Positions 24,478 to 33,534 of a DNA stretch of 64,000 bases are shown piece after piece. The translations under genes were made by a program, and so were the position numbers. Position 1 is the stretch's first letter. Each line of letters starts with the position of its first letter. The notes under the pieces were generated by a model, which ran no database searches, was not told the origin of the DNA, and saw only the letters and a program-made list of their open reading frames with translations. Origin of the DNA: Pseudomonas viridiflava (lineage in GTDB: Bacteria > Pseudomonadota > Gammaproteobacteria > Pseudomonadales > Pseudomonadaceae); the NCBI RefSeq assembly GCF_900582625.1, contig NZ_UTIQ01000327.1, positions 434,001-498,000 of the forward strand, read 5' to 3'.

Positions 24478-25848
24478 TTAGCGCGATGCCTTGCGGCGCA
24501 AGGCGGCGGGGCTGAAGTTGGCGTCGTCTGGCGAGGGCTTGCTGAAGTCGGCGGTGCCGGGCTCTTCGTTGTCGAGCCATTGCACGCTATAGCGCCGCGC
24601 TTGCAGGTCGTGGAAGGTGTCCAGCGCGGTCCATACGGTGGGCAGTTCGTAGAAGCTTTTCAGGTAGGCCATGGACACGCGCCACAACTCCCCTCGCCCG
24701 TCGTACTGATCGACTACCGCCGCGCCCCAGCTGTCTTCGTCGAGGAACAGCGTGCGTTTGGAGTAGATGTGCCGCGCGCCCGCTTTCAATTTGCCTTCCA
24801 CTACCCATACGCGGTGCAGTTCATAGCGCGCGTATTGCGGGTTTATGTGGCCGGGCTTTAGCAAGTCGTCGTATTTCACCGCCGGGCTGGTGAGCAGGTA
24901 GTTGTTGTAGGGAATGTAGATTTCCTTTTTACCAACCAGGGTCCAGTCGTAACGGTCTGGCGCGCCGTTGTACATGTCGGTGTCATCGGCAGTACGCAGG
25001 CCATCGGACGATTCAATTGGCGTGTCGTATGCCAAGGTCGGCGCGCGGCGCACGCGGCGTTGGCCCGGGTTGTAGCCCCAGGCCTGGCGCGGCTCTTTAA
25101 CCTGGTCGAGCATTTCCTGCACCAGTGCACCATTGCCGGCCAGGCGCGCCGGGGCGGTGGTGAAGGTCATGTAATAGAACAAGGTGTTGTTCAGTTCGCT
25201 GTAGTTGCTCTTGGGGTTGTAGAAGCGAAACAGCGCTTCGTCCTGCGAGGTCACGAGCGAGTATTGACCGTTGCGCTGCACGCCCGCCTCGGCCGAGCGG
25301 CGAATCACGTAGGTGCCGCGATACCGCACGATGTGGTTCCACACCGCTTCGACGCCGCTCTGCGGGATGGGAAACGGCGTGCCGCCATAGGCTTCGGCAA
25401 AGCCGTTGCCACCGTCCAGCACCTTGGCGCTGGTGGCGTTGTTGAAGGTGTTGTCGTAGATCCACTGCGGCGCTGAGCCGGTGCGGTGCGTGGGGTACAC
25501 CGGCATCTGGAAGGTTTCCGGGTAGGCGTTGAACAAGGCGATCTGCCCCGCCGTGAGGCTGCCTTTGTACTGTTCCAGATTGCCTTTGGTGATGGTAAAC
25601 AGCGGCTTCTCGCCGGCAAACGGGTCGACGTGGTGCGCGCCCGGGCCTTTGTAGCCGGCCGGCGCCTGGGTCATGCCCCCGGTCCAGGCGGGAATGGTGC
25701 CGGCGGCATTGCCGGCTTTCTCCGCGCCTAGCGGCGTCAGGGTGGTTTTCAGCGTGGCGGCTTGCTGTGCAGAAACGCCGGCCAGGCTATCGGTGGTGCC
25801 GACGGCCAGCAGAATGGCGGCGAGCAGCAGTGAATTTTTGTTCAACAT
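24478..25848 (-). CDS. DUF1329 family exported protein
   Basis: 456 residues. Signal peptide (about 1-23, cleavage near SLA-GV); the mature protein starts with AATLKTTLTPLGAEKAGNAAG and AGTIPAWTGG, the usual DUF1329 opening, and contains the conserved aromatic-rich YNPGQRRVRRAPTLAYD and YDWTLVGKKEIYIPYNNY segments. The family has an outer-membrane lipoprotein-sorting-like fold and is nearly always next to DUF1302 genes; the pair is thought to handle hydrophobic compounds at the outer membrane, though no reaction is proven. It follows the DUF1302 gene by 28 bases, so they share one transcript. Confidence 0.9.
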   Translation of the reverse strand: MLNKNSLLLAAILLAVGTTDSLAGVSAQQAATLKTTLTPLGAEKAGNAAGTIPAWTGGMTQAPAGYKGPGAHHVDPFAGEKPLFTITKGNLEQYKGSLTAGQIALFNAYPETFQMPVYPTHRTGSAPQWIYDNTFNNATSAKVLDGGNGFAEAYGGTPFPIPQSGVEAVWNHIVRYRGTYVIRRSAEAGVQRNGQYSLVTSQDEALFRFYNPKSNYSELNNTLFYYMTFTTAPARLAGNGALVQEMLDQVKEPRQAWGYNPGQRRVRRAPTLAYDTPIESSDGLRTADDTDMYNGAPDRYDWTLVGKKEIYIPYNNYLLTSPAVKYDDLLKPGHINPQYARYELHRVWVVEGKLKAGARHIYSKRTLFLDEDSWGAAVVDQYDGRGELWRVSMAYLKSFYELPTVWTALDTFHDLQARRYSVQWLDNEEPGTADFSKPSPDDANFSPAALRRKASR

Positions 25849-25876
25849 GCACGGTTCTCCAGGATTCTGTCAGGCA

Positions 25877-27832
25877 TCAAAACGAGTACTTGGCGCTTAA
25901 CGACACGTTGTCACGGTCGCGCATCGAGTTGTTGCGGCCGGCGCCGTAGTACTCGGTGTACTGCAACCCGACTTCGAAGGCGTTCAGGTAGGTAGCGTCC
26001 ATGCCCAGGGTGTACGCCTTGCGCCCTTCGATAAAGTTGCCGGTGCGGTCGGAGTTGCCTTGGAAGTCGTCCTGGTAAACCACGTACGGCGCCAACTTCA
26101 CCCCGGCGTAAACGTCGTTCCAGGTGCCGGAAATCAGCAAGGTGTAGCCGTAGCTGTCGCGGGTAACCTGGTCGGAGTCGCCGTTTTCAGGATCGACATA
26201 GGCTTTGTCGGTGGTGCTGGCGAATTTGCGCGTGCTGCCGTCATAGGCGCGGTATTTCAAGCTGCTGCCACGGATGTGTTGCGAGGCCACTTCGGCCACG
26301 CCCATGACTGAGTCAAAGCTGACCATGGGGCCGAAGTTGTAAATGGTGGAAAGCGAGATGTTGTAGGTTTCGGCGCGCTGGTAGTTTTCGAAGAGTTGCG
26401 AGCGGCACAGCTGTTTGCCTGCAACCGCTGCGCACGCCTCGCCGCCAGCTATCGCGCTGTCTACCAATGGCGAACCGTTAACCCCCTGGATGAGCAGGTC
26501 ACCTAGCAAGTCGTCGGTCGCGGCGATGCTGATAGGAGCGTTGGGGCGATACGCCAGTTCGCCGGAGAACGAGGCATCTCCCAGCGTAGTGTTGAAGCTG
26601 AAGCCGTACATGCGGATGTCTTCGACATAGTCCCGCCGCGCCTGTGCATTCCCAGCCATATCAAAGGTAGCCAGTGCACCCGCGAACTCAGGCGCAAGGC
26701 CGAAGCTGTTGAGTGCACCGCCTAAGGTATTGAGATCGACGCCCTCGAACCCCGAAAGATCTATCGCAATCTGCGGTTCTTTGGCGTGGTAGTTGACGAA
26801 GTAGAAGCCGAATTCAGTGGAGTTGAGCTGTTCGGCCACGTACCTGAACGACACACCAAACTGACCGCTGTCATCGGCTTCAATGTCCTTGCCGATATTG
26901 GCAACCTTGAACACGGTGGTCTGTTCATTTAGATAGGAGTTGGGACCAAAAGCCCCCGCACCTAATCCGCCTACCCCAAGAAACGAGGTGTAAAGCGGCA
27001 TGAGTGGGGCCAGGTCCGCGTTGTCCGTATACGCCGTATTCCCCCCCTCCGCGAACAGGTCCGTATCCCCAAAATACGTGCCCGCCGGGTCCAGCTGGGT
27101 TTCTTTCCATTTCCACTGATAAAACGCTTCCATGGACAAATCGTCGGTCAGCCCGACGTTGAAGCTGAAGGCTTCCATCGGCACCAACACTTCTTTGAGC
27201 TCGGAGCCCGGCAGGTGGAATTTGGCCGCGTCGACCGGGTTGATGGTGTTCACGCCACCGCGATAGAACACGCCTTCGCCCCAGCTCAATACCTGGCGGC
27301 CGACTTTGGCGGCGAGGGGTTTGTCGTAGATGTCCCAGTTGCCGTACAGATACGCATCGAGAATCTGCGCTTTGCGTCCGGCGTTGTGGCGAGTGTCTTC
27401 GGTGAATTCGTTGTCGTTGGGGAAGTTCTGGCTGGGGCGCTCGACACCGCCGGTGGTGTCGTAATAGTCGTTGCGCTTGTCCATGATCTGCGTGTCGTAG
27501 AACGCCGTGCCGCGCACAAACGCGCCGTAGTTCTGGTATTTGACCGAGAGGTCGGAGGTGGCTTTGTACACTTCGGAAACCAGGCCGGTGTCGAAGTTGC
27601 GGTTGCCGTCGTCGGCGTTGATGTCGGTGACGTTGCCCTTGTCGCGGCCCTGCACGCGCCACATCGAGCCATATGAAAGGGTGGTGTCCAACGAGCCGGT
27701 GACTTCGTTGTCGGCAAAGCTGAATTCAGCGCCCTGCGCGGCACCTGCCACCAGCAACGGCAGTAACGCCATCGTTGCCCCCGCCCGCCATGGGCGCCCC
27801 TTTCCGTTGAAACCGCACACACGTGTGTTCAT
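25877..27832 (-). CDS. DUF1302 family outer-membrane protein
   Basis: 651 residues. Signal peptide (cleavage around GAAQG-AEF, near residue 35), then FADNEVTGSLDTTLSYGSMWRV, the common start of DUF1302 proteins. Alternating beta-strand pattern throughout and the final SLSAKYSF indicate an outer-membrane beta-barrel. ATG 27832 is used because GGGAG stands eight bases upstream; ATG 27838 is too close to it. Co-transcribed with the DUF1329 gene. In other Pseudomonas the pair usually has an RND transporter and a regulator nearby; neither is present here. Confidence 0.88.
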   Translation of the reverse strand: MNTRVCGFNGKGRPWRAGATMALLPLLVAGAAQGAEFSFADNEVTGSLDTTLSYGSMWRVQGRDKGNVTDINADDGNRNFDTGLVSEVYKATSDLSVKYQNYGAFVRGTAFYDTQIMDKRNDYYDTTGGVERPSQNFPNDNEFTEDTRHNAGRKAQILDAYLYGNWDIYDKPLAAKVGRQVLSWGEGVFYRGGVNTINPVDAAKFHLPGSELKEVLVPMEAFSFNVGLTDDLSMEAFYQWKWKETQLDPAGTYFGDTDLFAEGGNTAYTDNADLAPLMPLYTSFLGVGGLGAGAFGPNSYLNEQTTVFKVANIGKDIEADDSGQFGVSFRYVAEQLNSTEFGFYFVNYHAKEPQIAIDLSGFEGVDLNTLGGALNSFGLAPEFAGALATFDMAGNAQARRDYVEDIRMYGFSFNTTLGDASFSGELAYRPNAPISIAATDDLLGDLLIQGVNGSPLVDSAIAGGEACAAVAGKQLCRSQLFENYQRAETYNISLSTIYNFGPMVSFDSVMGVAEVASQHIRGSSLKYRAYDGSTRKFASTTDKAYVDPENGDSDQVTRDSYGYTLLISGTWNDVYAGVKLAPYVVYQDDFQGNSDRTGNFIEGRKAYTLGMDATYLNAFEVGLQYTEYYGAGRNNSMRDRDNVSLSAKYSF

Positions 27833-28191
27833 CGACATCGCTCCCTATACGCCAAGATTATTTGGGCAGCGCTAACGGCCACCCTGTTTTTTATTCATCT
27901 CTCGGCTGCTGAAGGTCGGCGCGCACGCAACTGCGACCTGCAACAGAAACTCCATCGTCCCTTGCGGCGTCACCGTGACCGGTGCGCACGTTTCGAGTTG
28001 GTACGATAGTGCAGGCAAAGTAACAAAGTGTTGCCTTGCTGCCAACCGGTGGGAAGAAATTAGCTGGTTATGGGGAATGCGTACGGAATTTCGAGGGCTT
28101 TAGGCGGGCGGCGAGCCTGGATCCCCGCCTGCGCGGGGATGACGGTGTGTTTGGTGAGTATGGCGGCTCGGGCTCGGTGGAGCGGGGAAAT
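27833..28191. other. Intergenic region upstream of the DUF1302 gene
   Basis: About 360 bases without a gene. It must hold the promoter of the DUF1302-DUF1329 pair, but I see no convincing -35/-10 pair. The only clear element is one repeat palindrome at 28119-28145. Confidence 0.6.
28119..28145. repeat. Single GGATCCCCGCC palindrome
   Basis: Identical over 27 bases to the three palindromes of the array at 1383-1699 (GGATCCCCGCCTGCGCGGGG then ATGACGG), 26 kb away, showing the palindrome itself disperses as a unit. Confidence 0.85.
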
Positions 28192-28659
28192 TTACTGCAC
28201 GGTGAAGCGCTTTTCGGCCAGCAGGCGGTCGCCTTGGAAGACCATAAAGTGCCAGTCGCCCTTAACCAGTTCGTTGTATTCGCTGAACTCGAATGCCATC
28301 ACGTCTTGCGGAGCGCCGACTACCAATTTCTGTTCAACCACCAGTTTGTCGTGGCGGCCATCAGCGGATTGGATGCCGGGGGTGAGGTAGAGCAAGGTCA
28401 GCGGTGTGTCGTCGATTTTCTTGTTTGCCAGGGTGTAGCGAATGCCGAATTTGGTGCCGAGCTTGGCGGGAATCACATCCGTTGGCTGAATGGCTTGTTT
28501 GCTGCGGGTCAGCACGCGCTCGCCGGGTTGCAGGTCGGTGGCGGTGGTTTCGAAAATGCCGAATTCAACCGGGCCTTCAACCCGCACTTCGGCCTGAGCC
28601 AATTGGCTGACTGCACACAGCAGCAACGCCGCCAGCGAACTCTTACGGATGACTTGCAT
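28192..28659 (-). CDS. DUF3859-like exported protein
   Basis: 155 residues. Signal peptide (about 1-23, SQLAQA-EV) followed by a beta-rich domain: VEGPVEFGIFETTATDLQPG near the start and GDWHFMVFQGDRLLAEKRFTV at the end, a pattern I associate with DUF3859. Function is unknown; the closing GxW-F-V-Y-x-G-x-K-L type motif suggests an immunoglobulin-like beta-sandwich in the periplasm. ATG 28659 has AAGGAG upstream. It is 69 bases downstream of the amidohydrolase gene on the same strand. Confidence 0.78.
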   Translation of the reverse strand: MQVIRKSSLAALLLCAVSQLAQAEVRVEGPVEFGIFETTATDLQPGERVLTRSKQAIQPTDVIPAKLGTKFGIRYTLANKKIDDTPLTLLYLTPGIQSADGRHDKLVVEQKLVVGAPQDVMAFEFSEYNELVKGDWHFMVFQGDRLLAEKRFTVQ

Positions 28660-28728
28660 GTCGCGCTCCTTAGTTTTGGATGGCGCGAGCTTATGACCAT
28701 GCAATGACAGACTGATGACAGTGCCGCG

Positions 28729-29754
28729 TTACGGCGCCGGCTGTTTCAGATTTCGCGGCAGCACGGCAAGAAAGTTATCGCGGGCAACTTTCTGCGCGAC
28801 GTCGGCCGGCAGCGCATCGAGAAACGGGTCGAAGCCGCGTAGCTCTTTCCCCACGTTGTCGAACTTGCCCACCACATCGGAGCCGAGCATAAAACGCTCC
28901 GGGTAGCGTTTAACCAGCGCCACCCAATCGGCATCCGGCTTGCCCTGCTCGTCTAGCAAATACGGGTGCAAGACGCTCCACGACAGGTCGATATACAAAT
29001 TCGAGTACGCCTCGAGCATGCGTTGCAGCGTCGGCAGCACGAAATCCAGCTTGGTCTGATGGCGGTGCAGTTCCATGCTCGTGCCGGCGTGCGCCCAGAT
29101 GAACCGCGTGTGCGGATGGTTACGCAGCGGCTCTTCGATTTCGGCCAGGTAAAGCGGGTTTTTCTCGCGCTTGGAGGTGATGTTGCTGTGCAGCAGCACC
29201 GGTAGATCATGCTCGGCGGCCAGGTGATAGACGCGAGCCATGGCTTCGTTGTTGGCCCTTGGCGTGTCACCGGAAGTGATAGCTGTCAGGTCATCGTGGC
29301 GGGTGAACACCTCGCCGATGCCTTGCCAGAAATCGGGGTACAGCTTGAGCATTCTGGCGATGTGGGCGTCGGCGTTTTTGTCCACCGGATTAAAGCCGGA
29401 CAGAAACGGGTGGAAGCGCTCGCGCCGTTTGGGGCTGAGCTCGCCCAACGCAGCAGCGACGTAGAAATCAGTGGCGCTGTACCAGTAGGCATCGGCGTCA
29501 TCGCCGGCGTAATAACGGGGGCGCTTGGGTTCGTCTTCGTGCCATTTCTTGGCCAAGGGGATGCCGGCGATCATCACGTGGTCGACGCGGTTTGCGTCCA
29601 TCTGTTTTAGCAACGCCGGCATGCCCTCGGTTTCCTGGAAGAAATCGACGTAGTGCAAATGGGCGTCGGTGTAGTGGTAGTCGCGGGCGTGGCTGGGGCT
29701 GGCAAGCAGCAGCGTGAGAAAGAATGTGGCAATGAACGTGGGCTGACTGGACAA
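28729..29754 (-). CDS. Exported amidohydrolase-2 family protein
   Basis: 341 residues from a TTG start at 29754, which has GGGAG seven bases upstream and gives a signal peptide (about 1-23, LLLASPSHA); the longer frame to 29841 adds a charged leader that would hide the signal. The TIM-barrel metal site is seen: HLH (H32, H34), LLHSNITS (middle His), WAHAG (fourth His) and GSDVVG (catalytic-type Asp). DUF and decarboxylase-like members share this set. Substrate unknown; a periplasmic site is inferred from the signal peptide. Confidence 0.8.
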   Translation of the reverse strand: MSSQPTFIATFFLTLLLASPSHARDYHYTDAHLHYVDFFQETEGMPALLKQMDANRVDHVMIAGIPLAKKWHEDEPKRPRYYAGDDADAYWYSATDFYVAAALGELSPKRRERFHPFLSGFNPVDKNADAHIARMLKLYPDFWQGIGEVFTRHDDLTAITSGDTPRANNEAMARVYHLAAEHDLPVLLHSNITSKREKNPLYLAEIEEPLRNHPHTRFIWAHAGTSMELHRHQTKLDFVLPTLQRMLEAYSNLYIDLSWSVLHPYLLDEQGKPDADWVALVKRYPERFMLGSDVVGKFDNVGKELRGFDPFLDALPADVAQKVARDNFLAVLPRNLKQPAP

Positions 29755-29864
29755 CGCTTCGCTCCCTGAAAGTGCGTGACAAGCATAGACCCCGCGTCGG
29801 GCTTGCAGGTTCAAGCGGCGCCAAGCACGATGCTCTACCACGCCCTTCGACGCCGAGATGTGCC

Positions 29865-30269
29865 ATGACCATAACCATCACCAGCCAGTCCGCCACCAGC
29901 TATCGCCACGACATTCAGATCGCCGAATTGGCACCGTTGGCGACGGACATGCCGACCGAACTGGGCGGCGAAAGCTCGGCGCCAGACCCGCACGATTACT
30001 TCGACACCGCCCTCGGCGCCTGCAAAGCCCTGACCGTCACGCAATATGCCCGCGCCCGTGGTATGCCGCTGACCGGAATTAAGGTGGCGGTCAGCCGCGA
30101 CGCCAGCAAAGAGCGTGAAGGCCATTACACCTTGGCGGTCAGCCTGACGCTGGAAGGCGAGCTCACCGATGAACAGCGCGCCAAGTTGCTGGCCATCGCC
30201 GACAAATGCCCGGTGCACAAGCTGATGACCAGCACCGAGATTCACGTCGACACCCAACTTGCTGAGTAA
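29865..30269 (+). CDS. OsmC/Ohr family peroxide-reducing protein
   Basis: 134 residues. The two redox cysteines of the family are in place: C53 in LGACKALTV and C115 in KCPVHKL. SSAPDPHDYFDTALGAC (about 37-53) is typical of the YhfA/OsmC-like subgroup. It probably reduces organic hydroperoxides with a thiol partner. ATG 29865 starts the conserved part; the frame upstream to 29772 is inside the divergent promoter region. The pirin gene begins six bases after its stop, so the two form an operon. Confidence 0.88.
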   Translation: MTITITSQSATSYRHDIQIAELAPLATDMPTELGGESSAPDPHDYFDTALGACKALTVTQYARARGMPLTGIKVAVSRDASKEREGHYTLAVSLTLEGELTDEQRAKLLAIADKCPVHKLMTSTEIHVDTQLAE

Positions 30270-30274
30270 TCGTT

Positions 30275-31138
30275 ATGGCCTCTCCCCTGGTGATTCGCCC
30301 CCGCCCCGAAGACGTTGAAGGCCAGCCGATTTTGCGGCCGCTGCCGTCCGCGCAATGCCGCAGCGTGGGGCCGTTTGTGTTCTTCGATCACATCGTCAGC
30401 AACCACTACACGCCGGGCACCGGCATGAATGTGCGTCAGCACCCGCACATCGGCCTATCAACGCTGAGCTATCTGTTTGAAGGCGCCCTGCTGCACAAAG
30501 ACAGCCTCGGCTCGGATCAGCGCGTGGGGGCTGGCGATGTCAGCTATATGACGGCTGGCAACGGCGTCGCCCATGTCGAGCGCACGCCGGCCGAGCTGTG
30601 GGAAACCGGTTCACAGTTGCACGGTTTGCAGCTGTGGCTTGCCCTGCCGCAGCATCTGGAACAAGGCGCGCCGAGCTACAGCCATCACGGCGTTGCCGAG
30701 TTGCCCGCGAGCGAGGCGCTGGGGGTGAAGATTCGGTTGGTGGCCGGCGAAGGCTTCTGCCTTAAATCTCCCGTGCCGGTGCCGACGCCCACCCTGCTTG
30801 CCGACATTTATATGAGCACCGGCTCGGCGCAATTTATTGCCGCCGAACACGAGCAACGCGCGCTGTACCTGATCAGCGGCGAAGCGCGACTGGAAGACGA
30901 GCCGTTGTCGCCACACAGCATGGTTGTGCTGCCGGCCGGTGAAACCTACACGCTGTTCGCCGAAAGCGACTGCCAGATCATCATGGTCGGCGGTAGCCCG
31001 CTGGATGGCCCGCGGCGCATGAACTGGAATTTCGTCGCCAGCGACTCGGCGTTGATTGACCGCGCGCGGGCGAAATGGGCAGCCGGCGATTGGCCGACGG
31101 TGCCAGGCGAAACGGAACGAATCGAGCTGCCGCGATAG
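30275..31138 (+). CDS. Pirin family protein
   Basis: 287 residues, two cupin domains. Metal-binding residues H56 and H58 (QHPHIG), H100 and E102 (AHVERTP) match the iron site of human pirin. Bacterial pirins such as E. coli YhhW have quercetinase activity in vitro, but the natural role is unclear. Co-transcribed with the OsmC-like gene, which hints at an oxidative-stress or redox setting. Confidence 0.92.
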   Translation: MASPLVIRPRPEDVEGQPILRPLPSAQCRSVGPFVFFDHIVSNHYTPGTGMNVRQHPHIGLSTLSYLFEGALLHKDSLGSDQRVGAGDVSYMTAGNGVAHVERTPAELWETGSQLHGLQLWLALPQHLEQGAPSYSHHGVAELPASEALGVKIRLVAGEGFCLKSPVPVPTPTLLADIYMSTGSAQFIAAEHEQRALYLISGEARLEDEPLSPHSMVVLPAGETYTLFAESDCQIIMVGGSPLDGPRRMNWNFVASDSALIDRARAKWAAGDWPTVPGETERIELPR

Positions 31139-31245
31139 GGTTTTTCCTAAGGTTCACGAGGGCCTTTCAAGGCGGCTTGTAGGGCTGCGCGTTATAGCCC
31201 ACCGCTCTTAGCACCATAAGTTTCGTTCTTATACTAAAACATCAC

Positions 31246-31274
31246 TTTTGCGCATAAACCTGAACTGGTATCTT
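31246..31274 (+). promoter_or_regulatory. Possible promoter of the siroheme reductase operon
   Basis: -35 TTTTGC (31246-31251), 17-base spacer, -10 TATCTT (31269-31274). The region just upstream (TTTCGTTCTTATACTAAAAC, 31221-31240) is AT-rich as expected for a CysB-type activator site, but I cannot show one. Confidence 0.35.
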
Positions 31275-31346
31275 CCCCCGGCTCCGCAAGGAGTGCGCGG
31301 CCGTGCGCGCTGATTTGGCAGTAAGTAGCCTGAAAACAGGACCCGT

Positions 31347-33005
31347 ATGTACGTCTACGACAGTTACGATCAAGACATCATCGAGAGCCGCGTCAAGCAG
31401 TTCCGTGATCAGACCCGCCGTTATCTGGCTGGCGAACTTTCTGGCGAAGAATTTCGCCCGTTGCGCTTGCAGAATGGTCTTTATATCCAGCGTTTTGCGC
31501 CAATGCTTCGCGTGGCTGTGCCTTACGGTCTGCTGTCGTCGGCACAGGTGCGCATGATGGCCAAGATCGCCCGCGACTACGACAAGGGCTACGCGCACAT
31601 CAGTACCCGCCAGAACGTGCAGTTCAACTGGCCGGAACTGGAAGACGTTCCGGAAATTCTTGCCGAACTGGCCACCGTGCAAATGCACGCGGTACAGACC
31701 AGCGGCAACTGCATTCGCAACACCACCACTGACCAATTCGCCGGCGTGGCCAAAGATGAAATCGTCGACCCGCGCCCCTGGTGCGAAATCATTCGTCAGT
31801 GGTCGACCTTCCACCCCGAGTTCTCGCACCTGCCGCGCAAGTTCAAGATCGCCGTCAACGGCGCCGTGAGCGACCGCGCGGCCATCGAAGTGCATGACAT
31901 CGGCCTGGAAGCGGTGAAGAACGAAGCCGGCGAGCTGGGCTTCCGCGTCTCGGTCGGTGGCGGCCTGGGCCGTACGCCAATCGTTGGCAGCTTCATCAAC
32001 GAATTCCTGCCGTGGCAGCACCTGATCAGTTACCTCGACGCCATTCTGCGTGTGTACAACCGCTATGGCCGCCGCGATAACAAGTACAAGGCGCGCATCA
32101 AGATCTTGGTGAAAGCACTGACGCCGGACGTATTCGCCGAACGCGTTAACGCCGAATGGGCGCATTTGAAAGACGGCCCCACCACCCTGACCGAAGCTGA
32201 AGTGGCACGTGTTGCAGCTCACTTCGTTGATCCGGCCTACAAAGCGCTGGAAGACCAGACCGACGCCCTCGCCGCCTTGCGCGCCGAGCACCCCGGTTTT
32301 GATCGTTGGGCCAGCCGCAACGTGTTCGCTCACAAGAAGCCGGGCTACGTCGCCGTCACCCTGTCGCTGAAGCCCACCGGCGTTGCCCCTGGCGACGTGA
32401 CCGACAAGCAGCTCGACGTTATCGCCGACCTGGCCGATCGCTACAGCTTTGGCGAAGTGCGCAACAGCCATAACCAGAACATCATTCTGGCCGACGTCGA
32501 GCAAAGCCAGCTGTTCACCCTGTGGGGCGAGCTTCGCGAAAACGGCTTCGCCACGCCAAACGTGGGCTTGCTGACCGACATCATCTGCTGCCCGGGCGGC
32601 GACTTCTGCTCGCTGGCCAACGCCAAGTCGATTCCAATTGCCGAAGCCATCCAGCGTCGTTTCGACGACCTGGACTACTTGTTCGACATCGGCAATATCG
32701 ACCTGAACATTTCCGGCTGCATGAACGCGTGCGGTCACCACCACGTAGGCCACATCGGCATTCTGGGCGTGGACAAGAAGGGTCAGGAGTTCTACCAGGT
32801 ATCGCTCGGCGGCAGCTCGGGTCGCGACGCCAGCCTGGCGCAGATTCTCGGCCCATCGTTCGCCGAAAAAGACATGGCGGACGTGGTCAGCAAAATCATC
32901 GACGTGTACGTGGAAACCCGTAACGAAGAAGAAAGCTTCCTCGACACCTTCCGCCGTGTCGGCATCGACCCGTTCAAGGAGCGCGTATATGCAGCGAATC
33001 ATTAA
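31347..33005 (+). CDS. cysI: Nitrite/sulfite reductase, siroheme/[4Fe-4S] enzyme (CysI-like)
   Basis: 552 residues; reduces sulfite to sulfide in cysteine synthesis (from memory annotated cysI in P. aeruginosa). The double ferredoxin-like/siroheme repeats are present, RNVQFNWPELED and GNCIRNTTTDQFAGV in the first half, and cluster cysteines C415, C421, C458 and C462 (C-x5-C ... C-x3-C, with SGCMNACGHH) in the second. The nitrite reductase alternative is less likely because there is no small subunit and a DUF934 gene follows. That gene starts 17 bases before this stop codon, so both are translated together. Confidence 0.93.
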   Translation: MYVYDSYDQDIIESRVKQFRDQTRRYLAGELSGEEFRPLRLQNGLYIQRFAPMLRVAVPYGLLSSAQVRMMAKIARDYDKGYAHISTRQNVQFNWPELEDVPEILAELATVQMHAVQTSGNCIRNTTTDQFAGVAKDEIVDPRPWCEIIRQWSTFHPEFSHLPRKFKIAVNGAVSDRAAIEVHDIGLEAVKNEAGELGFRVSVGGGLGRTPIVGSFINEFLPWQHLISYLDAILRVYNRYGRRDNKYKARIKILVKALTPDVFAERVNAEWAHLKDGPTTLTEAEVARVAAHFVDPAYKALEDQTDALAALRAEHPGFDRWASRNVFAHKKPGYVAVTLSLKPTGVAPGDVTDKQLDVIADLADRYSFGEVRNSHNQNIILADVEQSQLFTLWGELRENGFATPNVGLLTDIICCPGGDFCSLANAKSIPIAEAIQRRFDDLDYLFDIGNIDLNISGCMNACGHHHVGHIGILGVDKKGQEFYQVSLGGSSGRDASLAQILGPSFAEKDMADVVSKIIDVYVETRNEEESFLDTFRRVGIDPFKERVYAANH

Positions 33006-33486
33006 GAACGGTCAGCTGGTCGACGAAACCTGGCACCTGCTGCCCAAGGACGCGACGCTCGAAGGCGTATCGAACTGCGACGACCTGATCGTGCCGCTAG
33101 GCCTGTACGTGGAACACAGCAGCGCCCTGAAAGCCCGCGACGGCGGTCTCGGCGTGTGGCTGGAAGCCGGTGAAGAAATCGAAGAAATCGCCGATCAATT
33201 GGATAACTTCCAAGTCATCGCCCTGAACTTCCCCGCCTTCACCGACGGCCGCCACTCCTCCACCGCCTACATGCTGCGCACCCGCTACGGCTACAAGGGC
33301 GAAATCCGCGCCATTGGCGATGTGCTCCGCGACCAACTCTGGGCCCTGCACCGCTGCGGCTTCGACGCCTTCGCCCTGCGCGAAGACAAAGACCCGGATG
33401 ATGCGCTGAAAGCCTTCAGCGAATTCAACGAGGTTTACCAAGCCTCAGCTGACGAGCCTCTGCCCCTCTTTCGAAGAAGGGCATAA
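32989..33486 (+). CDS. DUF934 family protein, sulfite-reductase partner
   Basis: 165 residues, cytoplasmic. DDLIVPLGLYVEH, LNFPAFTDGRHSSTAYMLRTRYGYKGE and IGDVLRDQLWALHRCGFDAF are the conserved DUF934 segments. The family (sometimes called CysX-like or oxidoreductase) is tightly linked to this type of sulfite reductase and is thought to help electron transfer, but the activity is unproven. ATG 32989 is preceded by AAGGAG and lies inside the upstream gene. A strong terminator follows. Confidence 0.9.
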   Translation: MQRIIKNGQLVDETWHLLPKDATLEGVSNCDDLIVPLGLYVEHSSALKARDGGLGVWLEAGEEIEEIADQLDNFQVIALNFPAFTDGRHSSTAYMLRTRYGYKGEIRAIGDVLRDQLWALHRCGFDAFALREDKDPDDALKAFSEFNEVYQASADEPLPLFRRRA

Positions 33487-33489
33487 ACG

Positions 33490-33516
33490 AAAAGCCCGCA
33501 GATGCGGGCTTTTTTG
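33490..33516 (+). terminator. Rho-independent terminator of the cysI operon
   Basis: AAAAGCCCGC pairs with GCGGGCTTTT around AGAT, followed by T residues, three bases after the DUF934 stop codon. Confidence 0.93.
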
Positions 33517-33534
33517 TGGGCGGGGCTTGGATTT

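Noticed and set aside
31242..33002. 586-residue frame antisense to the siroheme reductase
   Set aside because: Long only because of GC-rich third positions on the other strand; the sense protein has its cluster cysteines.
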